NCBI RefSeq assembly: GCF_014192515.1
Contig: NZ_JACHYB010000001.1
Location: forward strand, 2,184,728-2,248,727
Direction of reading: 5' to 3'
Source: Microbacter margulisiae
GTDB taxonomy: Bacteria; Bacteroidota; Bacteroidia; Bacteroidales; Paludibacteraceae
Length of the DNA: 64,000 nucleotides
Shown: positions 18,595 through 27,612 of the stretch, piece after piece
Position numbering within the stretch: the first letter of the stretch is position 1
Layout: each line of letters begins with the position of its first letter
Notes under the pieces: generated by a model
Seen by the model: the letters and a program-made list of their open reading frames with translations, nothing else
Database searches by the model: none
What the model was told of the DNA's origin: nothing
Made by a program: the position numbers and the translations under genes

Positions 18595-19893
18595 ATGATT
18601 TGGAACGAACATGCAGAATGTATGAACAGGGAGCAACTTGTCAGGCTCCAAAGCGAACGATTACATTCGATGATTAATCGGTTGTATTATAACGTACCGT
18701 TTTATCGCAAAAAATTTCAGGAACAAGGTATCGGAGCCGATGACATTCAAAGCATTGATCAATTAAAATACCTGCCGTTAACCACTAAACAAGACTTACG
18801 TGATAATTACCCTTTTGGCCTTTTCTCCGTACCACAACAGGAAATCATAAGGCTCCATGCTTCGAGCGGTACTACAGGGAAACCGACTGTAGGTGGATAC
18901 ACGCGTCACGATCTTGAAATATGGTCAGAAGTGGTAGCCCGCAGTTTATACGCAGCAGGTGTTGACCATAATGACGTTGTGCATGTTTCATATGGATATG
19001 GTTTATTTACCGGAGGATTAGGAATTCATCAGGGAGCGCAAAAGATTGGCGCTACAGTGATCCCGGCTTCCGGAGGCAATACAAAGAAGCAATTACAAAT
19101 CATGCATGATTTTGGATCAACGGTATTAGCCTGCACTCCTTCTTATGCACTTTATTTGGCTGACACCATGAAAGAAATCGGCATGGATCCTTCCGAACTA
19201 AAGTTGCGTCGTGGAATTTTTGGAGCAGAACCCTGGACGGAAGAGATGCGCAAAGAAATTGAGAACAAATTGCATCTTAAAGCATTAGATATATATGGAT
19301 TGACAGAAATCATCGGCCCTGGAGTAGCGATGGAATGTGAACATCAGAATGGGCTTCATGTTTTTGAAGATCATTTCATCCCCGAAATTCTTGATCCGCA
19401 AACTTTGCAGCCGGTTCCTTATGGCGAAATTGGCGAGTTGGTCTTTACAACAATTACCAAAGAAGGAATGCCTCTGTTACGCTATCGCACACGGGACTTA
19501 ACCTCCATGACAATTGAGACATGTAGTTGTGGACGCACAACCGCCCGTCTGCATAAATTTATGGGGCGTACTGATGACATGTTGATTATCAGGGGAGTAA
19601 ACGTATTTCCTTCGCAGGTAGAATCTGTTTTATTGGAAATGAGCGAGACAGAACCTCATTACCAGCTCATTGTTGACAGAATGAACAATCTGGATGTATT
19701 GGAAATTTTAGTTGAGGTAAACGAAACGTTTTTCTCCGATGAGATACGCCAACTCGAAGCTTTAACGCACAAAATCAAAGCCAATATCGAAAGCACGCTG
19801 GGTATTAGCGCCAAAATCAAACTGGTAGAACCCAAAACGATTGAGCGTTCCGAAGGGAAAGCGAAACGTGTGATCGACAAACGACCTCACTAA
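18595..19893 (+). CDS. paaK: Phenylacetate-CoA ligase
   Basis: Activates phenylacetate or a related aryl acid to its CoA thioester with ATP. The 432-residue protein has the ANL adenylate-forming motifs in order: SSGTTGKPT phosphate loop, [17 protein letters not shown] and the hinge region [20 protein letters not shown]. The small ACT-domain gene 33 bases downstream is its usual partner in anaerobes, where the pair serves aromatic amino-acid fermentation or indolepyruvate metabolism. The indolepyruvate oxidoreductase genes that often accompany it are not in this window. Confidence 0.93.
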   Translation: MIWNEHAECMNREQLVRLQSERLHSMINRLYYNVPFYRKKFQEQGIGADDIQSIDQLKYLPLTTKQDLRDNYPFGLFSVPQQEIIRLHASSGTTGKPTVGGYTRHDLEIWSEVVARSLYAAGVDHNDVVHVSYGYGLFTGGLGIHQGAQKIGATVIPASGGNTKKQLQIMHDFGSTVLACTPSYALYLADTMKEIGMDPSELKLRRGIFGAEPWTEEMRKEIENKLHLKALDIYGLTEIIGPGVAMECEHQNGLHVFEDHFIPEILDPQTLQPVPYGEIGELVFTTITKEGMPLLRYRTRDLTSMTIETCSCGRTTARLHKFMGRTDDMLIIRGVNVFPSQVESVLLEMSETEPHYQLIVDRMNNLDVLEILVEVNETFFSDEIRQLEALTHKIKANIESTLGISAKIKLVEPKTIERSEGKAKRVIDKRPH

Positions 19894-19926
19894 TAAACTC
19901 ATTTATTCATTTCAAAATCAACGCTT

Positions 19927-20352
19927 ATGCTTTTGCAACAATTATCGCTTTTTTTAGAAAACAAAAAGGGAAGACTTACAGAGGTTACGCGGGTACTTTC
20001 CGAGAATGGCATCAATATTGCAGCGTTTAGCATTGCTGACACTGCTGATTATGGTATACTCCGCATGATCGTTGACCAAACGGAAATAGCGCTTATCGCA
20101 TTAAAAGAACAGGGATTTGCTGTTCATACCACACAGGTGGTTGGATTTGTCATTCCAAATGAGCCTGGAAATTTGTATCAGGCCTTACAACATCTTGATA
20201 GTATTGATATTGAGATAGAATATCTGTATGCATTTGCCCACAACGGAAATGCAGCAACTGTCATAAAAACAAACGACAACACCTTGGTTGCAAAAATCTT
20301 AGCCGAGTTTGGCTATCAACTATTGGGACAAGGAAGCCAACTCCATTCCTAA
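19927..20352 (+). CDS. Tandem ACT-domain protein
   Basis: A 141-residue cytoplasmic protein built of two ACT domains (about residues 1-70 and 71-141); the first begins QLSLFLENKKGRLTEVTRVLSENGINI, the standard ACT pattern. ACT pairs bind amino acids and act as sensors. It follows paaK in the same direction and is likely co-transcribed, suggesting it senses an aromatic or branched amino acid linked to that ligase. The ligand is not known from sequence. Confidence 0.88.
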   Translation: MLLQQLSLFLENKKGRLTEVTRVLSENGINIAAFSIADTADYGILRMIVDQTEIALIALKEQGFAVHTTQVVGFVIPNEPGNLYQALQHLDSIDIEIEYLYAFAHNGNAATVIKTNDNTLVAKILAEFGYQLLGQGSQLHS

Positions 20353-20434
20353 ATTCAAGATCCACTTTGGTAACAGATTGATCATTAATTGAATAAGAGG
20401 TTTCCCCAGATTATGTAAAAACAAAAAAAAGTAT

Positions 20435-20442
20435 TACCTTTG
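20435..20442 (+). promoter_or_regulatory. Possible -7 promoter box for rplY
   Basis: TACCTTTG is a good TAnnTTTG match. It lies 97 bases ahead of the rplY start, giving a leader of about 90 bases. Confidence 0.55.
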
Positions 20443-20473
20443 TGCAGCCTAAAAAAGGCATAAGTGTGATGGG

Positions 20474-20516
20474 AAAATTTAGCCACAAAAGCTTGAATCT
20501 CAACAGCTTTAATTTT
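20474..20516 (+). promoter_or_regulatory. Stem-loop in the rplY leader
   Basis: Two stacked six-pair helices: AAAATT (20474-20479) with AATTTT (20511-20516), and AAAGCT (20488-20493) with AGCTTT (20505-20510), with a one-sided bulge on the 5' arm. It sits between the putative promoter and the start codon, a position where ribosomal proteins often control their own translation. That function is inferred. Confidence 0.4.
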
Positions 20517-20539
20517 GAGTAACACAAACAATTTTAACA

Positions 20540-21094
20540 ATGAAAACTTTTCAATTAGGCGGTACTCTCCGCGAAGGGGTAGGCAAAAAGGCTACTAATG
20601 CAGTAAGAAACAACGGAAATATCCCTTGCGTTCTTTACGGTGGATCAACAAACATTACTTTTCAAGTCACTTCAGGAGATGTTCGTAAATTAGTTTACAC
20701 ACCTGAAATCTTTTTAGTCGAACTTACCATTGATGGCAAGCAATATTCGGCAATCATGAAAGATCTTCAGTTTCATCCTGTTTCTGACAAATTATTACAC
20801 ATTGACTTTTACGAAGTTTCTAATGAAAAACCTGTTGAAATAGCAGTGCCTGTACGTCTTGAAGGATTAGCCGAAGGGGTAAAAGCTGGAGGTAAATTAC
20901 AACAAAATTTACGATTAATCAAGGTAAAAGGTTTGGTAAATCATATCCCGGAACAACTCAAAATCAATGTCGAAGATTTAGGCTTAGGAAAGACAATCCA
21001 GATTATTGATCTTTCATTCCCTAACTTGATTTTAACTACTCCGAAAACAGCAATTGTTGCCACTGTCAATGCAACACGTGCAACAAAGAAATAA
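20540..21094 (+). CDS. rplY: 50S ribosomal protein L25/general stress protein Ctc
   Basis: Binds 5S rRNA in the large ribosomal subunit. The 184-residue form has the RNA-binding L25 domain first (about residues 1-90, with NGNIPCVLYGG) and the beta-rich TL5/Ctc C-terminal domain after it (from about PVEIAVPVRLEG). The short lysine-ending tail is normal. The leader is long and structured. The pth gene follows 42 bases downstream, the common rplY-pth pairing. Confidence 0.95.
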   Translation: MKTFQLGGTLREGVGKKATNAVRNNGNIPCVLYGGSTNITFQVTSGDVRKLVYTPEIFLVELTIDGKQYSAIMKDLQFHPVSDKLLHIDFYEVSNEKPVEIAVPVRLEGLAEGVKAGGKLQQNLRLIKVKGLVNHIPEQLKINVEDLGLGKTIQIIDLSFPNLILTTPKTAIVATVNATRATKK

Positions 21095-21136
21095 AGATCA
21101 CATAACGCCCAACGCGTTATTTACATTTTTGTTCTT

Positions 21137-21700
21137 GTGAAATATTTAATTGCAGGACTTGGAAATATTGGCGATGAATATCAAAATACACGCCACAACA
21201 TAGGATTTAATGTATTGGACGCTTTTGCCGAAGCGTCCAATATTGTTTTTACGGATCGCCGATATGGAGCAATTGGCGAGATATCCCTCAAAGGGCATAA
21301 ACTGATTTTACTCAAGCCTTCCACATACATGAACTTAAGTGGCAATGCCATTCGTTATTGGCTTGCACAAGAGCATATTCTCCAGGAAAATCTTTTAGTT
21401 GTAGTAGATGATATCGCTCTGCCTTTAGGCACTTTAAGGCTTAAACCAAAGGGAAGTGATGCGGGACACAATGGATTGAAACACATTGAATCTGTTCTCA
21501 ATACACAAAATTATGCCCGCTTACGCTTTGGAATTGGCAACGATTTTGCTCGTGGAGCGCAGATAAATTTTGTTTTAGGAAAATGGAGTAACGATGATTG
21601 GAACGTGATCAAACCCAAGATTTCAATGGCCATTGAAATCATTAAAAGTTTCTGTCTAAGCGGAATACAAAACACGATGAATCAATATAATAATAAATAA
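21137..21700 (+). CDS. pth: Peptidyl-tRNA hydrolase
   Basis: Frees tRNA from peptidyl-tRNA that drops off ribosomes. The 187-residue protein has the catalytic histidine in [12 protein letters not shown], the [10 protein letters not shown] substrate loop, [11 protein letters not shown] and [10 protein letters not shown] use the GTG start at 21137, because family proteins begin exactly here ([10 protein letters not shown]) and no closer ATG is available. It probably shares a transcript with rplY. Confidence 0.95.
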   Translation: MKYLIAGLGNIGDEYQNTRHNIGFNVLDAFAEASNIVFTDRRYGAIGEISLKGHKLILLKPSTYMNLSGNAIRYWLAQEHILQENLLVVVDDIALPLGTLRLKPKGSDAGHNGLKHIESVLNTQNYARLRFGIGNDFARGAQINFVLGKWSNDDWNVIKPKISMAIEIIKSFCLSGIQNTMNQYNNK

Positions 21701-21769
21701 GCATCCGTTGATTTTCGTTCTTTTAATCAAGAATACCGTTGATTCATCCCAATTTGCAGCTTTTTGTTA

Positions 21770-21777
21770 TAGTTTTG
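21770..21777 (+). promoter_or_regulatory. Possible -7 promoter box for ribD
   Basis: TAGTTTTG matches TAnnTTTG, 20 bases ahead of the ATG, implying a very short leader. No FMN riboswitch precedes the gene. Confidence 0.45.
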
Positions 21778-21797
21778 CACTTAATTGAGATTTGAGA

Positions 21798-22844
21798 ATG
21801 AACGACATGCACTACATGCAACGTTGTTTGCAATTGGCTAAAAATGGTATGGGGCGTGTAGCTCCCAATCCATTGGTAGGATCAGTTATTGTTTACAATG
21901 ATCAGGTCATAGGCGAAGGCTACCACAGACATTATGGAGGTCCGCATGCTGAAGTTAATGCCATTGCAAGTGTAAAAAGCCCGGAACTTCTTTCAAAATC
22001 GACCATTTATGTAAATCTTGAACCATGCTCACATTATGGACAAACACCACCCTGTGCAGCATTAATTATTGAGAAGAAGATTCCCCGCGTCGTGATTGCC
22101 AATATTGACCCGAACCCTAAGGTAGCTGGGAAAGGCATAAACATGTTGAAAGATGCCGGAGTTGAAGTGCTCACAGGAATATTAGCGAAAGAAGGAGAAT
22201 GGCTTAACAGACGCTTCTTTACGTACCAACGCGACAAGCGCCCTTTTGTTATATTGAAATGGGCTCAAAGCGCAGATGGATATTTAGACCGACCACGTGC
22301 AGACAATTGCAACATTCCGCCCGTACAACTTTCATCCGACTTTACAAAAATGTTGGTTCATAAAACCCGTACGGAAGAAACGGCAATCATGGTTGGGACT
22401 ACCACCGCAATAAAAGATAATCCTAAATTGACTTCCCATCAATGGATTGGAAAAAATCCTTTACGGATTGTTGTCGATCGGCAATTGCGCATTCCACAAG
22501 ATTATCATATTTTCGATCAGACTGTTCCTACAATTGTGTATACAGAGCAGGTTCAGGAAAATCGGCATAATGTGACCTTTGTTTCCATCACATTTGGAGA
22601 AAATGTTATCCGGCAAATCATGGATGATCTGTTTCGGAGACATGTTCTTTCTGTCATCGTAGAAGGCGGACAACAAATACTCCAGTCATTTATTCAGGCT
22701 GGTATTTGGGATGAAGCCCGTGTGGAAATTGCCTCAGTCTGGTTGAATGAAGGAGTAAAAGTTCCCTCATTACAAGGAAATATTATTGCAAAAGAGATCA
22801 TTGATTCATCACAAATTCTTACGTTTGCCCCCATAAAAGAATAA
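21798..22844 (+). CDS. ribD: Bifunctional riboflavin deaminase/reductase
   Basis: Carries out the deaminase and reductase steps of riboflavin synthesis. Residues about 1-145 form the cytidine-deaminase-like half with zinc ligands in PHAEVNAI and PCSHYGQTPPC; the rest is the NADPH-dependent reductase half (PFVILKWAQSADGY, GTTTAIKDNP, VEGGQQILQSF). The 348-residue length is normal. ATG 21798 was chosen over a TTG two codons upstream. An M20 deacetylase gene follows after 25 bases. Confidence 0.94.
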   Translation: MNDMHYMQRCLQLAKNGMGRVAPNPLVGSVIVYNDQVIGEGYHRHYGGPHAEVNAIASVKSPELLSKSTIYVNLEPCSHYGQTPPCAALIIEKKIPRVVIANIDPNPKVAGKGINMLKDAGVEVLTGILAKEGEWLNRRFFTYQRDKRPFVILKWAQSADGYLDRPRADNCNIPPVQLSSDFTKMLVHKTRTEETAIMVGTTTAIKDNPKLTSHQWIGKNPLRIVVDRQLRIPQDYHIFDQTVPTIVYTEQVQENRHNVTFVSITFGENVIRQIMDDLFRRHVLSVIVEGGQQILQSFIQAGIWDEARVEIASVWLNEGVKVPSLQGNIIAKEIIDSSQILTFAPIKE

Positions 22845-22869
22845 ACAATACAACTAAAACAGCATTCGT

Positions 22870-23958
22870 ATGGCAACAAATGGTATTTTGGATTTTCCCG
22901 AACAGTTGGGACCTCAATCAGCAATCGACCTTTTATCCAAAATGATTGCCATCCCATCCATCAGTCGCGAAGAAAAAGCAGTAGCGGATTTTCTTGAAAA
23001 ATGGATCGAAGAACATGGGTATGTCGCAAATCGTTCCGGCGATAATGTTTGGATGCTTTCGCCGGGATTCGATGCGTCAAAACCCACCATATTACTTAAT
23101 TCACACATAGATACCGTAAAACCTAATAATGGATGGCAACGGAATCCTTTTCGGGCAGTTTTTGAAGGCGATCGCCTTTATGGATTAGGGAGCAACGACG
23201 CGGGAGCTTCAGTTGTAAGTTTATTGCATGCCTATCTTCACCTTATAGAAAAGAATCAACCCTATAATTTGATTTTTGCAGCAACGGCAGAAGAAGAAAT
23301 TTCAGGAGACAATGGGATTGCAAAACTGCTACCCATTCTTCCTCCCGTTCATTTTGCTATTGTTGGGGAACCAACCGAGATGAACGCTGCCATTGCAGAG
23401 AAAGGATTACTTGTCCTCGATTGTACTGTTACCGGACAATCCGGGCATGCCGCCCATGCCATTGGAGACAATGCCATCTACAAAGCAATCCCTGAAATAG
23501 AATGGTTTCGATCACATCGTTTCGAAAAAACATCCCAATGGCTGGGAGAGGTCAAAATGACCGTTACCATGATCCAGGCCGGCACGCAACATAATGTCAT
23601 TCCCGATCGATGTACGTTTGTAGTTGACGTCCGCAGTAATGAGCGCTATACAAATCAGGGATTATTGGAAGAAATCAGAAACTCCGTCTCATGCGAAGTA
23701 AATCCCCGCTCTTTAAAACTTGGCTCATCCCACATTGATATACTCCATCCGGCTGTTCAACGATCTATCAGGATAGGACGGACTTGTTACGGATCGCCTA
23801 CATTATCGGATATGACAAAAATGAATTTTCCCGCTCTCAAGATCGGCCCGGGAAAATCATCCCGTTCACATCAAGCAGACGAATTTATCCAACGCTCAGA
23901 AATAGAAGAAGCTATTGCAATTTACATACAGCTTCTAGACCAATTGGTTATCAAATAA
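22870..23958 (+). CDS. M20-family deacetylase, probably ArgE-type
   Basis: A 362-residue M20 zinc hydrolase. The metal and catalytic residues are visible: NSHIDTV (His, Asp), GLGSNDAGAS (bridging Asp), TAEEEISG (catalytic Glu and ligand) and GEPTE; the dimerisation insert begins near EKGLLVLDCTVTGQSGHAAHA. In Bacteroidetes close relatives act on N-acetyl- or N-succinyl-ornithine in arginine synthesis, which is the likely role; DapE-type activity is an alternative. It follows ribD closely, though the two pathways are unrelated. Confidence 0.85.
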   Translation: MATNGILDFPEQLGPQSAIDLLSKMIAIPSISREEKAVADFLEKWIEEHGYVANRSGDNVWMLSPGFDASKPTILLNSHIDTVKPNNGWQRNPFRAVFEGDRLYGLGSNDAGASVVSLLHAYLHLIEKNQPYNLIFAATAEEEISGDNGIAKLLPILPPVHFAIVGEPTEMNAAIAEKGLLVLDCTVTGQSGHAAHAIGDNAIYKAIPEIEWFRSHRFEKTSQWLGEVKMTVTMIQAGTQHNVIPDRCTFVVDVRSNERYTNQGLLEEIRNSVSCEVNPRSLKLGSSHIDILHPAVQRSIRIGRTCYGSPTLSDMTKMNFPALKIGPGKSSRSHQADEFIQRSEIEEAIAIYIQLLDQLVIK

Positions 23959-24093
23959 ATTGTCGTTGCTAAATTGTCCTCTATACACAAGAGTTATACT
24001 CAAATTTTGCTCTCTTGAGTGAACAGCTCCAATCTGAGATATTCAGTAATTTTTTTACCCTGTAAATTTTTCCCATAACGAATTACAGGAGGA

Positions 24094-24416
24094 TCAATCA
24101 AAATACCGGAAAATAGCAGCTATATTCTCCGGGCTGTTATTCTTAACATCTTGAATGATGTTTCCTTTCTCCATTAAAAGAATACGCGATGAGACATCGC
24201 TTACATAATTCAAATTATGGCTGGATAGTATGATCGTTGTTCCACATTGGGCATTCAACGATTGAAGCAAATGTTTCGTCTCAATTTGCGAGGAAGGATC
24301 GAGGAAATTAAAAGGCTCGTCCAGAATTAAGATTTCAGGATGTATCATCGCGGCTATAATCCCTATTTTCTGCCTGTTCTCTGATGAAAAGTGACGGATA
24401 TATTTCTTCTCATTGC
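24094..24416 (-). pseudogene. ABC transporter ATPase, 3' fragment cut by an insertion sequence
   Basis: Only the last part of an ABC ATPase remains: a degenerate signature motif (FSSENRQK), Walker B ILILDEPFNFLDP and the switch histidine in SSHNL, ending FRYFD. The frame is open upstream through 24416 (IRHFSSENRQKIGIIAAM) right to the insertion-sequence end at 24417, so the internal ATG at 24348 is not a true start. The Walker A half is not found on the other side of the element. The fragment cannot hydrolyse ATP as it stands. Confidence 0.88.
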
Positions 24417-25727
24417 TGTCCCATTAAAATCTAAGGAAGCTCTTTGAAACATTTGAAATATTTGAAATTTAGTTCATTACTGGGTTTTTTCGATTAAACG
24501 GATTTCAGTTTGCACTTTTGCAATACTTAAACAGATTTGCAAATGCATAAGGAAAAATACGTTTTCGCCCAGTTAGCCTCTTTCTTGGATCGGAATAAGT
24601 TCAACTGCATTGTTCGCAAGTTCGATGGTGACAAATATGTAAAGCATTTCACGTGCTGGAATCAACTGCTTGCTCTGATGTTCGGACAACTGTCCAACCG
24701 AGAAAGTCTGAGAGATTTGATCGTCGCACTTGATGCTCATCACTCCAAATCTTACCATTTGGGTTTTGGCAAAAATGTTTCAAAATCATCTCTGGCAAGA
24801 GCCAATCAAGACAGAGATTATCACATTTTTGAAGAGTATGCTTACTACCTGATAACACAAGCCAGAGAGAAACGAGTTTCTGATATCTTCCAACTTGGTG
24901 GTAATGTCTACGCTTTCGATTCAACAACGATTGACTTGCGCCTTTCCGTATTCTGGTGGGCGAAGTTTCGCAAGAAAAAAGGCGGAATCAAAGTGCATAC
25001 ATTGTATGATGTAGAAACACAGGTCCAGCTTTCTTTCATATTACCGAGGCGTCGGTACATGACTCAAAGGCAATGAAAGAAATTCCGTATGAATCAGGAT
25101 CATATTATATATTTGACAGAGCATACAACAGCTTCAAAATGCTGTATAAGATTCATCAGATAGAAGCTTTCTTTGTTGTTAGAGCCAAGAAGAACCTGCA
25201 ATACAAATCCATCAAATGGAGACGCAGAGTACCGAAAAATGTGCTTTCAGATGTGATGATTGAATTGACGGGATTTTATCCAAGTCAATACTATCCGGGA
25301 ACTCTTCGTTTGGTCAGATACTGGGATGAAGAACAAGAACGTGAGTTTGTTTTCTTAACCAATGCGATGCATATTTCAGCTCTTCATGTTGCCGAACTTT
25401 ACAAGAACCGCTGGCAAATCGAGCTGTTCTTCAAATGGTTGAAACAACATCTGAAAATAAAGAAATTCTGGGGTACAACTGAAAACGCAGTTCGGATTCA
25501 AATCTACGTGGCTATATGTACTTACTGTCTGGTTGCAATTGTCCAAAAAGACATACAACTTGATAGAAGTACCTATGAGGTCTTGCAGATATTGAGTATG
25601 TCATTAACTGATAAAACTCATCTTCGGGACCTCTTCGAGAGAACTAAATTTCAAAATGACAAAGATCGTTTTAGGCTTAATGAGCCAAGTTTGTTTGATT
25701 GTAATACGTCCCAAGTTTAATGGGACA
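24417..25727 (+). mobile_element. IS4-family insertion sequence, transposase frameshifted
   Basis: Bounded by a perfect 12-base inverted repeat: TGTCCCATTAAA at 24417-24428 and its complement at 25716-25727. The element is about 1.31 kb, like the one at 1456-2764, and the transposases are clearly related, but the terminal repeats share only a few bases (TGTCC-AC/AT pattern). No target duplication is visible. The left end cuts an ABC ATPase gene. Confidence 0.85.
24543..25720 (+). pseudogene. IS4-family transposase, broken by a one-base deletion
   Basis: The first frame (from ATG 24543, MHKEKYVFAQL) runs with the first catalytic Asp in AFDSTTIDL to about 25023, then loses frame; the rest, with Asp in IFDRAY and the Y-R-E-K signature YKNRWQIELFFKWLKQ, continues one frame over to 25720. 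Comparison with the intact copy shows that adding one C in the GTCC at 25023-25026 restores QVPAFFHITEASVHDSKAM. The first frame stops at 25076, overlapping an ATG at 25073. A sequencing error is possible, but as written the transposase is inactive. Confidence 0.88.
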
Positions 25728-26195
25728 ATAATGATAAAAAGAATAACAACACCATCAAATAAGCGATGGAATGCACCTTAGTTTTATAAATATTCAAAAA
25801 CAAACAACTAACATACTGTTATTTATCTCAAAATTAGCAAGCCGGATATCTTAGTAAAAAAAGTATGACAGTGGAATCGGCTATTTTGGAGCATCAAAAA
25901 CAGGAGAAAAACTCGTGAAAATTGCAGGATAAAAACCAAACTAATTGAATGGCTTTGAGGTGTAAAGTTTATAGGGAAACAACAAACGAAAAACAAAGGT
26001 CTAAAGTCTAAAACGAAGAATTCTTTAATCATTGACAGCTAATCGCTATATGTTGATTTCCATTGTCAACTGTCCATTGTCAATTAAATCGGTTACTCTG
26101 TTATTCTGTTATTTGATTCCTGCCGAACTTCCCAGTTTCATCGTCAATTTTCGGAGGAATATTGCATAATCGGGAAGTAAGCATTCTCACAAAAA
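25728..26195. other. Intergenic region with short repeats
   Basis: No credible gene. It contains two copies of TCCATTGTCAA (26059-26069 and 26073-26083) and a nearby repeated TTCTGTTATT-like stretch, a pattern of small non-coding repeats. I looked here for the missing front half of the ABC ATPase and did not find it. Confidence 0.4.
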
Positions 26196-26229
26196 AAGCG
26201 TACCGCCACATCCCTGTTTTGGTACGCTT
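26196..26229 (-). terminator. Terminator at the end of the polysaccharide utilisation operon
   Basis: Perfect nine-pair stem AAGCGTACC/GGTACGCTT with a 16-base loop, followed on the minus strand by seven T residues (opposite 26191-26197). It lies 85 bases after the last gene of the operon. Confidence 0.8.
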
Positions 26230-26313
26230 CGGGAGTTTTTTCACAATCTTCCTTATAACCCATTAGCAATGTCTACACATAACAAGATTGTTCAAAATTA
26301 AAAAACTCCGTTT

Positions 26314-27597
26314 TTACGGGTTTGATATTTCAATATTGGATAGTTTCTGATTATATGTTTTAACTAGCTGTAATGTGGATTGATCCTTACTGAACACAGA
26401 GTTTAAGCCTTGTTGTTCCATGGGAGGATCACCGGTAAATTCATCTCCTTTTCGCCATTGATATTTGTCATTGGAAGCTTTTCCTTCGCCACCAAATGCC
26501 CATAAGTTAATCCCTTGTATCGTTGGACATTTCAGCATTATATCAAACAATGCCTTAAAATATTCGTTCCGGTATGTCGCAGGAGTTGCAGGATTAAAAC
26601 TTTGCGTATCCCGAGGGAAACCTATTTCTTCAATTACCAGCGGTTTATGAATTTCCTGTGCAATTTTAGCATGTTCGCGGACATACTGCTTCATGTTAGC
26701 CATTGTTTTTACATAAGTTGAATCAAAATGATCAAAATTGATCCATCCCCAATTTTTAGCCCATACATGAATCGTTGCATAATCAATATCGGGACTTTCG
26801 TGAATGACCTTCCACAAATTGATATCATTTTCCGTCCCCATCTCTCCTTCCGTGCCGGTTGTCACCAAATGATTATGATCCACTGATTTTATGTATTTTG
26901 ATTCAGAATAGATCCAGTTCTTGTAAACAGTTTTATTCCCTACTCCATCCGGGCGCGGTTCGTTGGCAAGCTCCCAAGCCATGATGGTCGGGTCATTTCG
27001 ATAAGCCACATGCGTATATTCATTCACATGATTAACAATAAAATGAATATGCGCATTAAAAAGCTTCTGGCACTCTTCACAACCATAAAACTGACTTATG
27101 AAATGTTCAAATTTATTCCATCCGGCAACTTCAGGATATTCCATTGGGACATTCTTTGTCCAGGCAAGATATTGGGCAAATCCACCTGTCCATTCCCAAT
27201 TGTTGTTCAGAAATAATACAACAGTCATGTGTCTCTTAGCCAAAGCAGCTAAAAAATAATCAAGACCGGCTAAAACATTTTTATCATAAGCACCCGGCGT
27301 CTTTTGTAAAGCATCTGGCAATTGGGCAATATTCGTTGAAACGCCATCAACCCCCACCATAGCACGCACATTAGTTACGCCATCTTGCTTCAATTGATCC
27401 AGTTCGCGTTCCATTCGTGCCCGATCGCCTCCTTTTGGAACAGCAATCAAAGGACCATACCAATAATTAACCCCGATAAAACGATATGGAATCCCGTTCC
27501 GCATCAATTCTCCATGCCGGATGCTAACAAAGTCATTTCCGGAAGCCATAGCCATTATTGGAATAAACAAAAAAATAATCTGCAATAATTTACGCAT
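26314..27597 (-). CDS. GH5 subfamily 7-like endo-beta-1,4-mannanase
   Basis: A 427-residue exported enzyme: signal peptide MRKLLQIIFLFIPIMAMASG, then a single GH5 barrel. The acid/base glutamate is in WELANEPRP (about Glu213) and the nucleophile in VIEEIGFPRD (about Glu324). Sequence features such as FIGVNYWYGPL, GGDRARMERELDQLK and NNNWEWTGGFAQYLAW match Bacteroidetes mannanases of subfamily GH5_7. It should cut the beta-1,4-mannan backbone. It is the last gene of the operon, 15 bases after the esterase. ATG 27597 was chosen over an upstream TTG. Confidence 0.87.
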   Translation of the reverse strand: MRKLLQIIFLFIPIMAMASGNDFVSIRHGELMRNGIPYRFIGVNYWYGPLIAVPKGGDRARMERELDQLKQDGVTNVRAMVGVDGVSTNIAQLPDALQKTPGAYDKNVLAGLDYFLAALAKRHMTVVLFLNNNWEWTGGFAQYLAWTKNVPMEYPEVAGWNKFEHFISQFYGCEECQKLFNAHIHFIVNHVNEYTHVAYRNDPTIMAWELANEPRPDGVGNKTVYKNWIYSESKYIKSVDHNHLVTTGTEGEMGTENDINLWKVIHESPDIDYATIHVWAKNWGWINFDHFDSTYVKTMANMKQYVREHAKIAQEIHKPLVIEEIGFPRDTQSFNPATPATYRNEYFKALFDIMLKCPTIQGINLWAFGGEGKASNDKYQWRKGDEFTGDPPMEQQGLNSVFSKDQSTLQLVKTYNQKLSNIEISNP

Positions 27598-27612
27598 AAT
27601 CAAACCGTTTCA

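Noticed and set aside
21701..21797. FMN riboswitch ahead of ribD
   Set aside because: The gap is too short and lacks the conserved elements; a promoter box sits only 20 bases ahead of the start.
25728..25810. Minus-strand hydrophobic frame (NIYKTKVHSIAYLMVLLFF) right of the second insertion sequence
   Set aside because: I considered it as a remnant of an ABC permease matching the ATPase fragment, but it is short, has no start and shows no ABC motif.
25823..26032. Minus-strand frame of 69 codons, phenylalanine-rich
   Set aside because: Composition follows AT-rich DNA and no motif is visible.
26051..26090. CRISPR-like repeats (TCCATTGTCAA twice)
   Set aside because: Only two short copies with a three-base gap; no array or cas gene anywhere in the window.
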